Source: Novacetimonas cocois
GTDB lineage: Bacteria > Pseudomonadota > Alphaproteobacteria > Acetobacterales > Acetobacteraceae
Direction: 5' to 3'
NCBI RefSeq assembly: GCF_003311635.1
Contig: NZ_QEXL01000020.1
Coordinates: forward strand, 1-60,754
Length of the DNA: 60,754 nucleotides
Shown here one piece after another: positions 27,208-36,530 of the stretch. The translations under genes and the position numbers were made by a program. The notes under the pieces were generated by a model, which saw nothing but the letters and a program-made list of their open reading frames with translations, searched no databases and was not told where the DNA came from. Position 1 is the stretch's first letter. Each line of letters starts with the position of its first letter.

Positions 27208-28629
27208 TCAGCGCCCAAGGTCGCGCAACGGGCGGCCACTCATCAGGTGATCCTCGATCGCTTCAAGGGAAACCCCCTTGGTCTCGGGCACGAAACCGAT
27301 GGTGACGAGGATGAAAATCCCGTTCATCACCGCAAAAAGCCAGAAGGTCCGTGCCTCCCCCAGCCCTTCGAGGACCGACAGGAAGGTGTTGCTGATCAGC
27401 CAGTTCGCCGCCCAGTTCGTGAAGGTCGAGCACGCGATGCCAAAATCACGCCCGCGCAGGGGCTGGATTTCCGAACACAGCGTCCAGACCAGCGGCCCCG
27501 CCCCCATCGCAAACCCCGCAACGAACAGGAGCAGCGCGGCCACCATGCCGATTTCCTCCGGCAGGGTGGAGGCCCCCATCGCGACCAACAGTCCCGCCAC
27601 CGCCATGCTGAAGGTCATGACGACACAGCTGAGCAGCAGCAGCGGCCGACGCCCCCAGCGGTCGATGAACATGATCGCCAGTCCCGTTGCCGCCATGTTG
27701 ACCAGCCCGATGATCGCCGTGGACCACGTGGAGGCCGCAACACCGAAATGCGCGGCCTGAAAGACCTTGGGCGCGTAATACATCAGCACGTTGATGCCCG
27801 TCAGCTGCTGCATCACCTGCAGCAGCATCCCCAGCCCGACCGAACGGCGGAAATTCGAATTCGTGCGAAAAAAGGTCCAGACGTTCCCGTGATCCTTCTT
27901 CAGCTCCGTCGCGATATCGGCGATTTCGCGGTCGGCCTCCTGCGGGCTGGAACGCAGATACCGCATCACCAGACGGGCATGGCGCGTATCGCCGCGCATC
28001 ATCAGCCAGCGCGGGCTGTCGGGCAGGAACAGGCAGCCGATGCAGAACACCAGCGCCGGAAGGGTCATGAGCCCCAGCATCCACCGCCAGTGCCCGCCAT
28101 AGGACAGGAAGCTGTCAACCACATAGGCAAGGAAGATACCCAGTGTCATCATCAGCTGGTAACACGATATCAGCGACCCACGGGCGGATTCCACCGCAAC
28201 TTCGGAAATGTAGAGCGGCGCGGTAAATGCTGCGATCCCGACCGCAAGCCCGAGGAAGATGCGCCCGACGACAAGCACGAAGACGGACGGCGCCAGCGCG
28301 CATGTCACCGACCCGGCAAGGAACAGCACCGCTGCCCCCATCAGCGCCTTGCGGCGACCGAAACGGAACGACAGGTTGCCCGCGACGATCGAGCCGATCG
28401 CGGCGGCCGCCATCATGGAGGAAACGATCCATTCCTGCATCTGGGCGGAGGCATGGAATTCATCGCCAATAAAGGTCAGGGCCCCGGCAATGACGCCCGT
28501 ATCAAGGCCGAACATCAGCCCGGCCAGCGCGGCAAGCAGGCTGACCCCGACGGAGCGGGCAAGGAATTCGGACGAGGCGTCCCCTGTTTCCGTGCCTGGT
28601 GGTGATGTCGGGGTCTGAATTGACGACAT
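27208..28629 (-). CDS. MFS sugar porter (GalP/XylE-like)
   Basis: A 473-residue, 12-helix sugar transporter of the major facilitator superfamily. Diagnostic sequences: AGLMFGLDTGVIAGAL in helix 1, SFRFGRRKALMG in the loop 2-3, RIFLGLAVGIAAFTAPLYISEVA, PDSPRWLMMRGD before the central loop, QQLTGINVLMYYAPKVFQ in helix 7, and VPETKGVSLEAIEDHL at the end. ATG 28629 has AAGGAAAC in front. Substrate (glucose, galactose, xylose, arabinose) cannot be fixed. It is divergent from a gluconate permease, so both may serve sugar and sugar-acid uptake. Confidence 0.93.
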   Translation of the reverse strand: MSSIQTPTSPPGTETGDASSEFLARSVGVSLLAALAGLMFGLDTGVIAGALTFIGDEFHASAQMQEWIVSSMMAAAAIGSIVAGNLSFRFGRRKALMGAAVLFLAGSVTCALAPSVFVLVVGRIFLGLAVGIAAFTAPLYISEVAVESARGSLISCYQLMMTLGIFLAYVVDSFLSYGGHWRWMLGLMTLPALVFCIGCLFLPDSPRWLMMRGDTRHARLVMRYLRSSPQEADREIADIATELKKDHGNVWTFFRTNSNFRRSVGLGMLLQVMQQLTGINVLMYYAPKVFQAAHFGVAASTWSTAIIGLVNMAATGLAIMFIDRWGRRPLLLLSCVVMTFSMAVAGLLVAMGASTLPEEIGMVAALLLFVAGFAMGAGPLVWTLCSEIQPLRGRDFGIACSTFTNWAANWLISNTFLSVLEGLGEARTFWLFAVMNGIFILVTIGFVPETKGVSLEAIEDHLMSGRPLRDLGR

Positions 28630-28966
28630 GACAGTTTCCTTACCCGGTTTTATGATGAAAGCACGGACGTCTTTCATTCTGTTTTGTTATTTGTAACGGT
28701 TGTCACTGGTCGAATATGGCTGTCGGACGACGGCTTGCGTCCATCGGTCATATTCCGTCACCTTATGGGAAAGGATAATTTTTTCCAGCCGTCTTCCCTA
28801 CACGGATGCTGGAGATCGTGGATCCCCCGCCGCCTGCCCCGCGTTACGAACCACATGCGTCGCATGACGCGCCCCTTATGCTCCCGCCTTGTGTTCCCGT
28901 CTGGGGTCTGTTCCCGTCTGGGGTCGCGACGATAACCTTCTGCATGACAATATTTTTTCAGATGTG
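28630..28966. promoter_or_regulatory. Divergent promoter region, sugar porter / gluconate permease
   Basis: About 337 bases with no credible gene between two divergent transporters. It holds a 17-bp tandem duplication and a small dyad GTTATTTGTAAC at about 28684-28700 that might be an operator. Promoter elements could not be fixed with confidence. Confidence 0.4.
28892..28925. repeat. 17-bp perfect tandem duplication
   Basis: TGTTCCCGTCTGGGGTC occurs twice head to tail (28892-28908, 28909-28925), 42 bases upstream of the gluconate permease start. Confidence 0.9.
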
Positions 28967-30310
28967 ATGATGTCCCCATTCCTGGCTGTCGCCCTTGCCG
29001 TCATGGCCATAACCGCCGTGGTGGCGCTTATCGCGCGCTACAAGATCAATCCCTTCATCGTACTGTTCGGTGTATCGATCCTGCTGGCGCTGTGCGCGGG
29101 GATGCCGCCGCAAAAGGCAATCGCCTCCTTCGAGGCCGGAACCGGCAAGGTGCTGGGCCACGTGGCCACCGTCATCGCGCTGGGCACGATGCTGGGCAAG
29201 ATGCTGGCGGAATCAGGGGGAGCGGACCAGATCGCCCTGACCATTACCCGCATCGCCGGCACACGGCGCGTCAGCTGGGCCATGATGGTCATCGGGCTGC
29301 TGGTCGGACTGCCGGTTTTTTTCGAGGTCGGCTTCGTCCTGCTCATCCCGCTGGCCTATACGCTGGCGCGGCGGACGGAAACGCCGCTGGTGCTGATCGC
29401 CCTGCCCATGGGGGCCGCGCTGTCGGTGACGCACGCGATGATCCCCCCGCATCCCGCGACATTACTGGCGCAGGCGGCCTATCAGGCGGATATGGGACGC
29501 ACCATCCTGTGGGGGATCCTGATCGGGACCCCGACCGCTGCCCTTGCCGGGCCTGTCTATGCCCGCTTCATCGCCCCACGGATCGGCCCGACGCATGAAT
29601 CCGGACTGGCGGAGCAGTTCGTCAGCAGGCAGCCGCCGGCGCAGCTCCCCCCCTTCCTGACCACCGTCCTTGCGATCCTGTGCCCGGTCATCCTGATGAT
29701 GGTGGGATCAGGCGCGGACCTGATCTCGCGCCCCGGGAACGGCCCCAACACGTTCCTTCATTTTGTCGGCAATCCCGATATCGCCCTGATGATCGCGACA
29801 CTCCTGTCGTTCTACGTGCTGGGAACCGCGCGGGGCTTTTCGCGTGAGACCGTGCTGAAATTCAGCAACGAATGCCTGGGCCCCACCGCGCTGATCATCC
29901 TGCTGGTTGGCGCGGGCGGGGGATTCGGCCGCGAACTGGTCGATAGCGGCGTTTCCTCCGCCATCACGACGCTGGCGCTGGGCGCGCACGTGCCTCTGCT
30001 GGTCCTGGCATGGCTGCTGGCGGTCGTGGTGCGGGTGGCGACCGGATCGGCCACTGTCGCGATGAGCACGGCATCGGGCATTGTCGGGCCGATCCTGCAG
30101 CACAGCCATGGCGTATCGCCCGAACTGATGGTGATTGTCACGGGCGCGGGGTCTGTCGCGCTTGGCCCCCTCAATGATGCCGGATTCTGGCAGATCAAGG
30201 AGTATCTGGGCCTGAGCGTGGGGCAGACGATCCGCACATGGTCCGTTGTGGAAACGCTGATCGCCCTTCTGGGGCTGTTTTTCAGCCTGCTGGCCTCATG
30301 TTTTACGTAA
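28967..30310 (+). CDS. gntP: GntP-family gluconate permease
   Basis: An inner-membrane H+ symporter of about 447 residues and 12 or more helices. Family signatures: INPFIVLFGVSILLALCAGMPPQKAI near the N-terminus, GTMLGKMLAESGGADQIA, HPATLLAQAAY and GTATVAMSTASGIV-like (here GSATVAMSTASGIVGP). The frame starts upstream at 28889; ATG 28967 or 28970 gives the usual length, though without a strong ribosome site. Uptake of gluconate is relevant next to periplasmic glucose oxidation. Confidence 0.92.
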   Translation: MMSPFLAVALAVMAITAVVALIARYKINPFIVLFGVSILLALCAGMPPQKAIASFEAGTGKVLGHVATVIALGTMLGKMLAESGGADQIALTITRIAGTRRVSWAMMVIGLLVGLPVFFEVGFVLLIPLAYTLARRTETPLVLIALPMGAALSVTHAMIPPHPATLLAQAAYQADMGRTILWGILIGTPTAALAGPVYARFIAPRIGPTHESGLAEQFVSRQPPAQLPPFLTTVLAILCPVILMMVGSGADLISRPGNGPNTFLHFVGNPDIALMIATLLSFYVLGTARGFSRETVLKFSNECLGPTALIILLVGAGGGFGRELVDSGVSSAITTLALGAHVPLLVLAWLLAVVVRVATGSATVAMSTASGIVGPILQHSHGVSPELMVIVTGAGSVALGPLNDAGFWQIKEYLGLSVGQTIRTWSVVETLIALLGLFFSLLASCFT

Positions 30311-30325
30311 TACCCCGATGACACA

Positions 30326-30350
30326 GCGGGACGGGACGTTTCCATCCCGC
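30326..30350. terminator. Possible shared terminator, gntP / der
   Basis: GCGGGA (30326-30331) and TCCCGC (30345-30350) flank a 13-base loop in the 51-base gap between two convergent genes. No T-run; weak. Confidence 0.3.
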
Positions 30351-30361
30351 CCCTGCTGACA

Positions 30362-31777
30362 TCATCTGGGCGCGTAGGGATTGTTCGAGCCCCGCAGCAG
30401 CAGACGGATGGGCGTGCCCGGCAGGTCGAATTCCTCCCGCAGGCCATTGACCAGGTACCTCTGGTAATCCTCGGGCATCTGATCGGTGCGCGTCCCGAAC
30501 AGGATGAAGGTCGGCGGACGGGACTTCGCCTGCGTGATGTACCGCAGCTTGAGCCGCCGTCCCTGCACCAGCGGCGGCGGATGACGCGACACCATCATCT
30601 CGAACCAGCGGTTCAGCTCACCAGTCGGCACACGACGGTTCCATACCTCATAGGCACGGCGCACCGTCGGCAGCAGCTTGTTGACGCCCGCCCCCGTCAG
30701 CGCGGAAAACGCCACGACCGGGATGCCGCGCATCTGGCTCAACGAGGTTTCAATACGGTCACGGATGGCCTGCCGCGTGACGTTGCGATCCGCGACCGCG
30801 TCCCATTTGTTCAGGGCAAGGACGCAGCAGCGGCCTTCACGCTCGATCAGTCGCGCGATCTGCAGATCCTGCTCATGCACGCCCAGCGTCGCATCCAGCG
30901 CCAGAATGACGACTTCCGCCATTTTCAGCGCCTCGATGGAGGCGGAGACGGACATCTTCTCCAATGTCTCGTCAATGCGGGCCTTGCGTCGCAGGCCGGC
31001 CGTATCGACAAGCTGGATCGGACCTTCGTCGTCATGCAGCATGACAGAGACGGAATCGCGCGTCAGTCCCGGCTCGGGGCCGGTAATCATCCGTTCCTCG
31101 CCCAGCAGGCGGTTCAGCAGCGTGGACTTGCCCGCGTTCGGACGCCCCACGATCGCAAGGCGCAGCGGGCCGGGGGAACGGGTGTCTTCCTCCTCCCCCT
31201 CTTCGCGCTCCTCCCTGCGCCTCGGGGCGCGGCGGGCCTGCGACGGGCCGGCGGGAATGCGATCGGCGATTTCGCCCATCAGGTCCGCAAGTCCCTCCCC
31301 ATGCTCGGCCGAGATCGCGAGCGGCGCGCCCAGCCCAAGGGAGAACGCCTCCATCGCGGCGGCGGCGCCCTGGCGTCCTTCCGCCTTGTTGGCAAGGACA
31401 AGAACGGGACGTCCCTGACGGCGCAGCCACGCGGCGAAATGTTCATCCGCAGGGGTGATGCCCGCACGCGCATCCACGCAGAACAGCACCAGATCCGCCA
31501 TGCCCACGGCGGATTCGGACGATGCGCGCATACGGCCGAACAGGGTGTCGGGCGCGGCCTCCTCCAGTCCTGCGGTGTCGATCAGGCGGATGCGCCTGCC
31601 ACGGACAACGGTCTCGCTTTCCTTGCGGTCGCGTGTCACGCCCGGCGTATCGGCGACCAGCGCCTGCCTGCGACCGACCAGACGGTTGAAGATTGTCGAC
31701 TTGCCCACATTGGGGCGGCCGGCAATGACCACGACGGGCAGGTCGTGCCCCGGATCGGGCGGAAATGATGAGGTCAC
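30362..31777 (-). CDS. der: GTPase Der (EngA), double-Era-like
   Basis: Essential GTPase for 50S ribosome assembly. Two G domains in tandem: the first has AGRPNVGKST, DTPGVTRD, DTAGLEEA and NKAEG; the second has VGRPNAGKST, DTAGLRRKARI and NKWD. A KH-like C-terminal domain ends the protein. The linker between domains (about residues 200-222) is longer and more charged than usual (RRREEREEGEEEDTR). GTG 31777 is the start, after GAGAAAG. It is 13 bases after bamB, giving the common yfgM-bamB-der order. Confidence 0.96.
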   Translation of the reverse strand: MTSSFPPDPGHDLPVVVIAGRPNVGKSTIFNRLVGRRQALVADTPGVTRDRKESETVVRGRRIRLIDTAGLEEAAPDTLFGRMRASSESAVGMADLVLFCVDARAGITPADEHFAAWLRRQGRPVLVLANKAEGRQGAAAAMEAFSLGLGAPLAISAEHGEGLADLMGEIADRIPAGPSQARRAPRRREEREEGEEEDTRSPGPLRLAIVGRPNAGKSTLLNRLLGEERMITGPEPGLTRDSVSVMLHDDEGPIQLVDTAGLRRKARIDETLEKMSVSASIEALKMAEVVILALDATLGVHEQDLQIARLIEREGRCCVLALNKWDAVADRNVTRQAIRDRIETSLSQMRGIPVVAFSALTGAGVNKLLPTVRRAYEVWNRRVPTGELNRWFEMMVSRHPPPLVQGRRLKLRYITQAKSRPPTFILFGTRTDQMPEDYQRYLVNGLREEFDLPGTPIRLLLRGSNNPYAPR

Positions 31778-31790
31778 GACGGAAACTTTC

Positions 31791-33161
31791 TCAACTATAG
31801 GCCATCAGGCCGCCGTTGTTGTTGAGCAGAAGCATCAGCCCGTCAACGATAATCGGTGTCACGGTGACAACATCCGGCAGCGTGTGCAGCGACATGATAT
31901 GTCCCAGCGCGGGATCGACGATGACAACGCCGTTCTGCGGCAGGCTGGAGATGCAGACCAGCTTCCCCCCCGCCAGGAAAGGTCCGTTCCATACGACGCC
32001 GCGTTTCTGCTTGAGGCTGTTTTCATATTGGCGCAGCTGCGTGATCCAGCGCACATGCCCCGATACCCGGTCCAGGCAGGCCAGCTGCTCCTCCATGGAA
32101 AGGAGGAATATCCAGTCCCCGATCACCACGGGCGTATTCTGCCCCGAAATCGCGCGTTCCCACAGCCGCCGCCCCGATCGCATGTCGATCGCGACAAGAA
32201 CCGAACCGGTACTGATGGCATAGGCCGTGCCATTGCTGATGACCGGCATGCCATGCACGCATGAAAAATCGATCAGCGCGCTCTGCCCGTTGGTACTGGC
32301 AAGCGTGTCGGCCCACACGACCTCGCCACCTTCGGCACGCAGCGCCACCAGATCGCCCGACCCGAAACCCGCCAGAACCACGCCATCGACCACGGCAGGC
32401 GCGGGCTGTCCCGCGATGACGGTATCGGCCGACGTCGCGGTATAGGTCCACAGTACGTCGCCGGTCTGTGCATTCACGGCGAACAGCTTTTCATCAATGG
32501 TGCCAAAGAACAGGCAGCCATTGGCGATGGTCGGCGCGGAACGGCCTGGCGTTTCCAGCTGCAGGCGCCATTTCAGCTTGCCTTTCTGCACATCGAGGGC
32601 AAGCGCCTGACCGATGCCATCCACGACATACAGGGTATCGCCGTCCACGCTGATGCCGCCGCCGATATTGTTGGACAGCAGTTTCTTGGGACGGGGGTTG
32701 TATTCCCATGCCTTGTGCATCGCGGGCCAGTGAAAGGCGTGGATGACGCCCTGCGCATCCATGACAAACAGACGGCCGTTCTGCACCACCGGGGGCGACT
32801 GGATCATGCCACGCCCCGTTTTGCCCAGCGCGACATAGGACAGGAATTCCGGTTCCGAATTGCCCGCCCCGATGCGATGGGTCCAGCGGTGCTGCATGTT
32901 GCCTGCCCACGCGACGTTCATGCCGACATGCCCCGGCGTCAGGCCCGGCTGCGGCCATGCGTTCACGGGGGTGGCCGCAGGCACCGTAACGGCGGCGGTT
33001 TCGTCACTGTCGACCGTCAGGCCTGCCCCCCCGCTGAGGACATCCGTCCGCCTGCCGATCAGCAGCGGCTTCTTTTTCGGTTCGTTTCCGGAACATTCAG
33101 CCAGAAGCGGCAAAAGCGCGGCCCCCAGAAGGGTGCGACGGCGTGTCAGGGTCTTTTTCAT
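31791..33161 (-). CDS. bamB: Outer-membrane protein assembly factor BamB
   Basis: Lipoprotein subunit of the BAM complex, folded as an eight-bladed propeller. After the signal (LLGAALLPLLAEC, Cys near residue 25) come repeated PQQ-like blades: GVIHAFHWPAMHKAWEY, VQKGKLKWRLQLETPGRSAPTIANGCLFFG, KLFAVNAQTGDVLWTY and so on. Propeller repeats also occur in PQQ enzymes, but size (456 residues), lipobox and the der/yfgM context favour BamB. I use ATG 33161; ATG 33170 is nearly as good. 49 bases separate it from yfgM. Confidence 0.9.
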   Translation of the reverse strand: MKKTLTRRRTLLGAALLPLLAECSGNEPKKKPLLIGRRTDVLSGGAGLTVDSDETAAVTVPAATPVNAWPQPGLTPGHVGMNVAWAGNMQHRWTHRIGAGNSEPEFLSYVALGKTGRGMIQSPPVVQNGRLFVMDAQGVIHAFHWPAMHKAWEYNPRPKKLLSNNIGGGISVDGDTLYVVDGIGQALALDVQKGKLKWRLQLETPGRSAPTIANGCLFFGTIDEKLFAVNAQTGDVLWTYTATSADTVIAGQPAPAVVDGVVLAGFGSGDLVALRAEGGEVVWADTLASTNGQSALIDFSCVHGMPVISNGTAYAISTGSVLVAIDMRSGRRLWERAISGQNTPVVIGDWIFLLSMEEQLACLDRVSGHVRWITQLRQYENSLKQKRGVVWNGPFLAGGKLVCISSLPQNGVVIVDPALGHIMSLHTLPDVVTVTPIIVDGLMLLLNNNGGLMAYS

Positions 33162-33210
33162 TGCGTTCATGCCTGTCGGATGGTGGGGATGCGCCGTATC
33201 GGAAAACGTC

Positions 33211-33909
33211 CTATCCCCCGGCATTGTCATTCCCCAACGCCTGCAGCAGCCCGTCGGCCCGGGTGCGCACCCCGTCAGACACGTTCATGTCCATGCTCAG
33301 CCGTTGCAGGCGGCCACGCGCGTCCTGCTCGTGCCCCTGACGCAGGTCAAGCAGCGCCTCGCACTCCAGCGCCAGGCCATGCCAGGGCTGCTGCGCCCCA
33401 TCAAGCAGCGCCAGCCGCGAACGCAGCATCGCGGGGTCCGCCGTGTCGAGCTGATGCTGGACCCACAACAGGCCCGCCAGCGAACTGATGGTGGGATCCG
33501 CGGCCCTGTCCTCGTTCACCTGCGCCCACAGGGCAAGGGCCTGCGCCGTGTCGCCACTGTTGGCCAGAAGGGCCGCGCGTTCCATCCGCGACAGCGCACG
33601 CAATGGCGGCCGCGCGGTCTTTTCAAGGGCCGCCAGCTGCGTCAGGGCCGTTTTCTGCTGGTCGTTCAGGGGGGCGGCCTGCCCGTCGGGCGCATGCGAC
33701 GCCGTGGCGTTTTTGAGCGCGGCGAAATACGCATCCGCGCTGGCCTGATCCGCCTGCTGCACCCGCCAGGCGTTATATTGCCATGCGCCACCGCCGATAC
33801 AGATCACCGCAACGATAACGCCCGCCAGAATCATGTACCGTCGCGCCAATGCACGCAGCCGTTCGGCGCGCATTTCCTCATCGACTTCCCTGAAGATGTC
33901 GTCAGCCAC
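33211..33909 (-). CDS. YfgM-like membrane protein with TPR-like repeats
   Basis: About 232 residues: a short cytoplasmic N-terminus (ADDIFREVDEEMRAERLRALARRY), one transmembrane helix (MILAGVIVAVICIGGGAWQY, about residue 28-47) and a helical periplasmic part rich in Ala and Leu as in tetratricopeptide proteins. In other bacteria YfgM works with PpiD at the Sec translocon. GTG 33909 is chosen because GGAGAGCGG lies upstream and the protein starts with the common VADDIF. It leads the yfgM-bamB-der group. Confidence 0.83.
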   Translation of the reverse strand: MADDIFREVDEEMRAERLRALARRYMILAGVIVAVICIGGGAWQYNAWRVQQADQASADAYFAALKNATASHAPDGQAAPLNDQQKTALTQLAALEKTARPPLRALSRMERAALLANSGDTAQALALWAQVNEDRAADPTISSLAGLLWVQHQLDTADPAMLRSRLALLDGAQQPWHGLALECEALLDLRQGHEQDARGRLQRLSMDMNVSDGVRTRADGLLQALGNDNAGG

Positions 33910-34147
33910 GTTTAACCCGCTCTCCGCTTCCTGCCACGCACGATGCACGGCAGCCGTCCCGCCGGGACGAGATCCCTGTCATGAAGGCCAGACCATACCC
34001 GTCCTGTCCAGCGACAGCAAACCCGCATTGCCGGACATGCAACAGGCATGCCCCGCCACGCGGCGCCGTTGCGATCACATAGACCGCGCGGCGGATTGCC
34101 GCCAGATGGCCGGATCAGGGCCGACCAGTTTCAGGGGGCGGGCGGGC

Positions 34148-34540
34148 TTACTGTGTCGCCAGATGGTCGTGGCCCTTTTTCATTTCCGCCGACAGGTGCG
34201 AAAATTCATCGGAAATCTGTTTCTGTATCCGCGCCGCGCCATCATGGACACGGTGCATGCGCGCGGTGGCCTCCGCGCTGATGGCGGACTGTTCCTTGCC
34301 CGACGCGCCGGACACGCAGGCGGCATAGGTACGGGCCGCCTTTTCATAGGCGTTGACGCGATCGACGCTGGCATTGAAATGGCGGACATCCGTTGCATCC
34401 ACCTTTGGCGCGACCGGTGCCGCACCACATGATTTCGGCGTCCAGTCCGCAGGCTGTGCCTGTACTGCCCTGTCGGGCACCGCCAGGCCTGTCATGATGG
34501 CGGCTCCATACAGGATCATGAAACTGCCGCGCATGGTCAT
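34148..34540 (-). CDS. Secreted helical protein of unknown function
   Basis: A 130-residue protein with a signal peptide (MILYGAAIMTGLAVPDRAVQAQ) and two cysteines (KSCGAAP and YAACVSG) that may form a disulfide. The rest is predicted to be helical, with many Ala, Glu and Lys residues. AAGGAATC precedes ATG 34540. I do not recognise the family. It is a single gene between yfgM and the GT9 gene; the 238 bases on its 3' side and 139 on the 5' side hold no other gene. Confidence 0.65.
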   Translation of the reverse strand: MTMRGSFMILYGAAIMTGLAVPDRAVQAQPADWTPKSCGAAPVAPKVDATDVRHFNASVDRVNAYEKAARTYAACVSGASGKEQSAISAEATARMHRVHDGAARIQKQISDEFSHLSAEMKKGHDHLATQ

Positions 34541-34679
34541 CGTAAGATTCCTTGTCCAGAAATTGGGTCCAGAAATTGGCTGCGGTCAGCACGCCTACAG
34601 CAGCGTCATGGCAATCGCGGGGCAGGTTTCCTCCCGCTTGCGCCACGCGGCAAGAAAATTCCGGTTTTCATCCCATTTT

Positions 34680-35594
34680 TCAATGACGTGACAGCAGATC
34701 GGATGCCGCCCGCACCACGACACCGACCTCCAGATCCTTCATGTCGGCATGGCCGGTCGGGCCGGGGGCCACGACCTGTGCGGCCCGGCGGCCGCATGGG
34801 GCGTATTCATCCACGCGGCTTGGACCGAACAGGCCCAGCGTCGGCGTCCCGGCGGCGGCGGACAGGTGCATCAGGCCCGAATCGTTGCCAATGAACAGCG
34901 CGCATCGCTGCAGCAGCGCCGCCACCTGCGTGATGCTCAGGTTTCCGCCCGTATCAAGCGCGTCCGGAAGGGCATCCAGCACCCGGGCGGCCATCTGGCG
35001 TTCCGCAGCACCGGGACCATAAAGGATGACAGGACGCGCCGGTCCGTGCCGCGCGACAAAATCATGCCAGAAGGCGACGAATCGATGCGCGGGCCAGACC
35101 TTGCCCGACCAGTTCGCGGTCGGCGCCAGGGCAATCCATGGCCCCTCCCTCTCCGGCAGCAGGGCGCAGGCCTCCGCACGTTCCTGCGCGCTGGTCCAGA
35201 CGACCGGCATCGGCGTATCCGTCAGGCCCAGCACCTGCGCCAGATGGGTCACGCGCGGGCCGGGACGCCTGCCACCGCGCATGACCCGCCGCGCGGATGT
35301 CCGGATCAGGAACGGGATCACCGAACCGCGCAGGTCGACACACAGGTCCCACCGCGTCCTTACGCAGTCGCGCCACAGCGCCACCCAGTGCATGTCATAG
35401 GGCCGTTTGGTCATGACGATGGTGCGTTCACGTCGCGGCATGTGCGCGAACAGGCCCGCGGCCACGGGGCCGCAGACGATGGTGAACCGTGCCTGCGGAT
35501 AACGGTGCAGCAGGTGGTCCAGCAGCCCGGTCGAAATCACGGCGTCACCCAGCCGCGTCGATGTAATGAACAGGATACGCATCCGAGTGTGCAT
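34680..35594 (-). CDS. Glycosyltransferase family 9 (heptosyltransferase-like)
   Basis: A GT-B enzyme of 304 residues. Evidence: the N-terminal ILFITSTRLGDAVISTGLLDHLL, DLCVDLRGS, IALAPTANWSGKVWPAHRF and the C-terminal FIGNDSGLMHLSAAAGTPTLGLFGPS, the last a GT9 hallmark. Such enzymes build the LPS inner core from ADP-heptose, but other sugar donors are possible. The open frame runs to 36116 over ygfZ; ATG 35594, after CCAAGG, is the sensible start. It is divergent from ygfZ. Confidence 0.88.
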   Translation of the reverse strand: MHTRMRILFITSTRLGDAVISTGLLDHLLHRYPQARFTIVCGPVAAGLFAHMPRRERTIVMTKRPYDMHWVALWRDCVRTRWDLCVDLRGSVIPFLIRTSARRVMRGGRRPGPRVTHLAQVLGLTDTPMPVVWTSAQERAEACALLPEREGPWIALAPTANWSGKVWPAHRFVAFWHDFVARHGPARPVILYGPGAAERQMAARVLDALPDALDTGGNLSITQVAALLQRCALFIGNDSGLMHLSAAAGTPTLGLFGPSRVDEYAPCGRRAAQVVAPGPTGHADMKDLEVGVVVRAASDLLSRH

Positions 35595-35669
35595 ATGCGC
35601 CTTGGGCGATGATGCCAAATCTCCGTTATCCCCCTTGCCCGCCGACGCCGCTGTGCCCACAGTGGCGAC

Positions 35670-36509
35670 ATGGGTAAGTTTGCGTATCTGCCGGGCCGTG
35701 CGGTGCTGGCTGTCTCGGGGCGGGACCGGGTTTCCTTCCTGCAGGGACTTGTGTCCAATGACATGACGGTCGTCACGCCGGAACAGGCAGTCTGGACCGG
35801 ATTCCTCTCGGCGCAGGGCAAATGGCTGGCCGATTTTTTCGTATTCGCGGACCCGCAGGGGGAACGGCTTTTGCTGGATTGCGACGCGTCGCAGGCGGAC
35901 ATGCTGCGCCAGCGCCTGTCGCGCTATCGCCTGCGGGCTGATGTGGATGTGGGCGACACCGGTTATGCCGTTCATGCGGGATGGGATGGCCCCGCCCCAT
36001 CGGGCGGGGATTTCCCCACCAGCGCGGACCCGCGCCTGCCTGCCGCGGGATGGCGCAGCCTGCGGGGGCATCCCGCCACGGACACGACAGCCGATGACGT
36101 CGATTACGACCGCCATCGCCTTATGCTGGGCCTGCCGGATGGCGTGCGCGACTGCGAATCAGGAAAGACCCTCCTGCTGGAGGCGAATTTCGATCAGCTC
36201 AACGGCATATCGTGGACCAAGGGCTGTTACATGGGTCAGGAACTGACGGCGCGCACGCGCTATCGCGGGCTGGTGCGGCGTCATCTCCTCCCGATCGAGG
36301 GAACGCGCGACCTGCCCGAACCCGGAACGCCCATCATGCATGGCGAACACGAAGTCGGCCATGTCCGTTCCTCACGCGATCAGGCGGGCATGGCAATGAT
36401 CCGCAGCACGCACATCCATGACACCAGCCTGACGGCGGGGGGGCATCCCCTGACGGTCCGGGTGCCGCAGTGGTTCACCCTGCCCCAGAAGGCGGGCGAA
36501 GAAAGCTAG
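35670..36509 (+). CDS. ygfZ: Folate-binding protein YgfZ / iron-sulfur assembly factor
   Basis: A GcvT-like tetrahydrofolate-binding protein (279 residues) that supports Fe-S enzyme maturation. The family signature K-G-C-Y-x-G-Q-E is present as WTKGCYMGQELTARTRYRG near residue 180. The N-terminal FLQGLVSNDM is also conserved. hisI follows in the same direction within about 20 bases. Confidence 0.93.
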   Translation: MGKFAYLPGRAVLAVSGRDRVSFLQGLVSNDMTVVTPEQAVWTGFLSAQGKWLADFFVFADPQGERLLLDCDASQADMLRQRLSRYRLRADVDVGDTGYAVHAGWDGPAPSGGDFPTSADPRLPAAGWRSLRGHPATDTTADDVDYDRHRLMLGLPDGVRDCESGKTLLLEANFDQLNGISWTKGCYMGQELTARTRYRGLVRRHLLPIEGTRDLPEPGTPIMHGEHEVGHVRSSRDQAGMAMIRSTHIHDTSLTAGGHPLTVRVPQWFTLPQKAGEES

Positions 36510-36530
36510 ACATTGCGCGACGGGGCGGGC

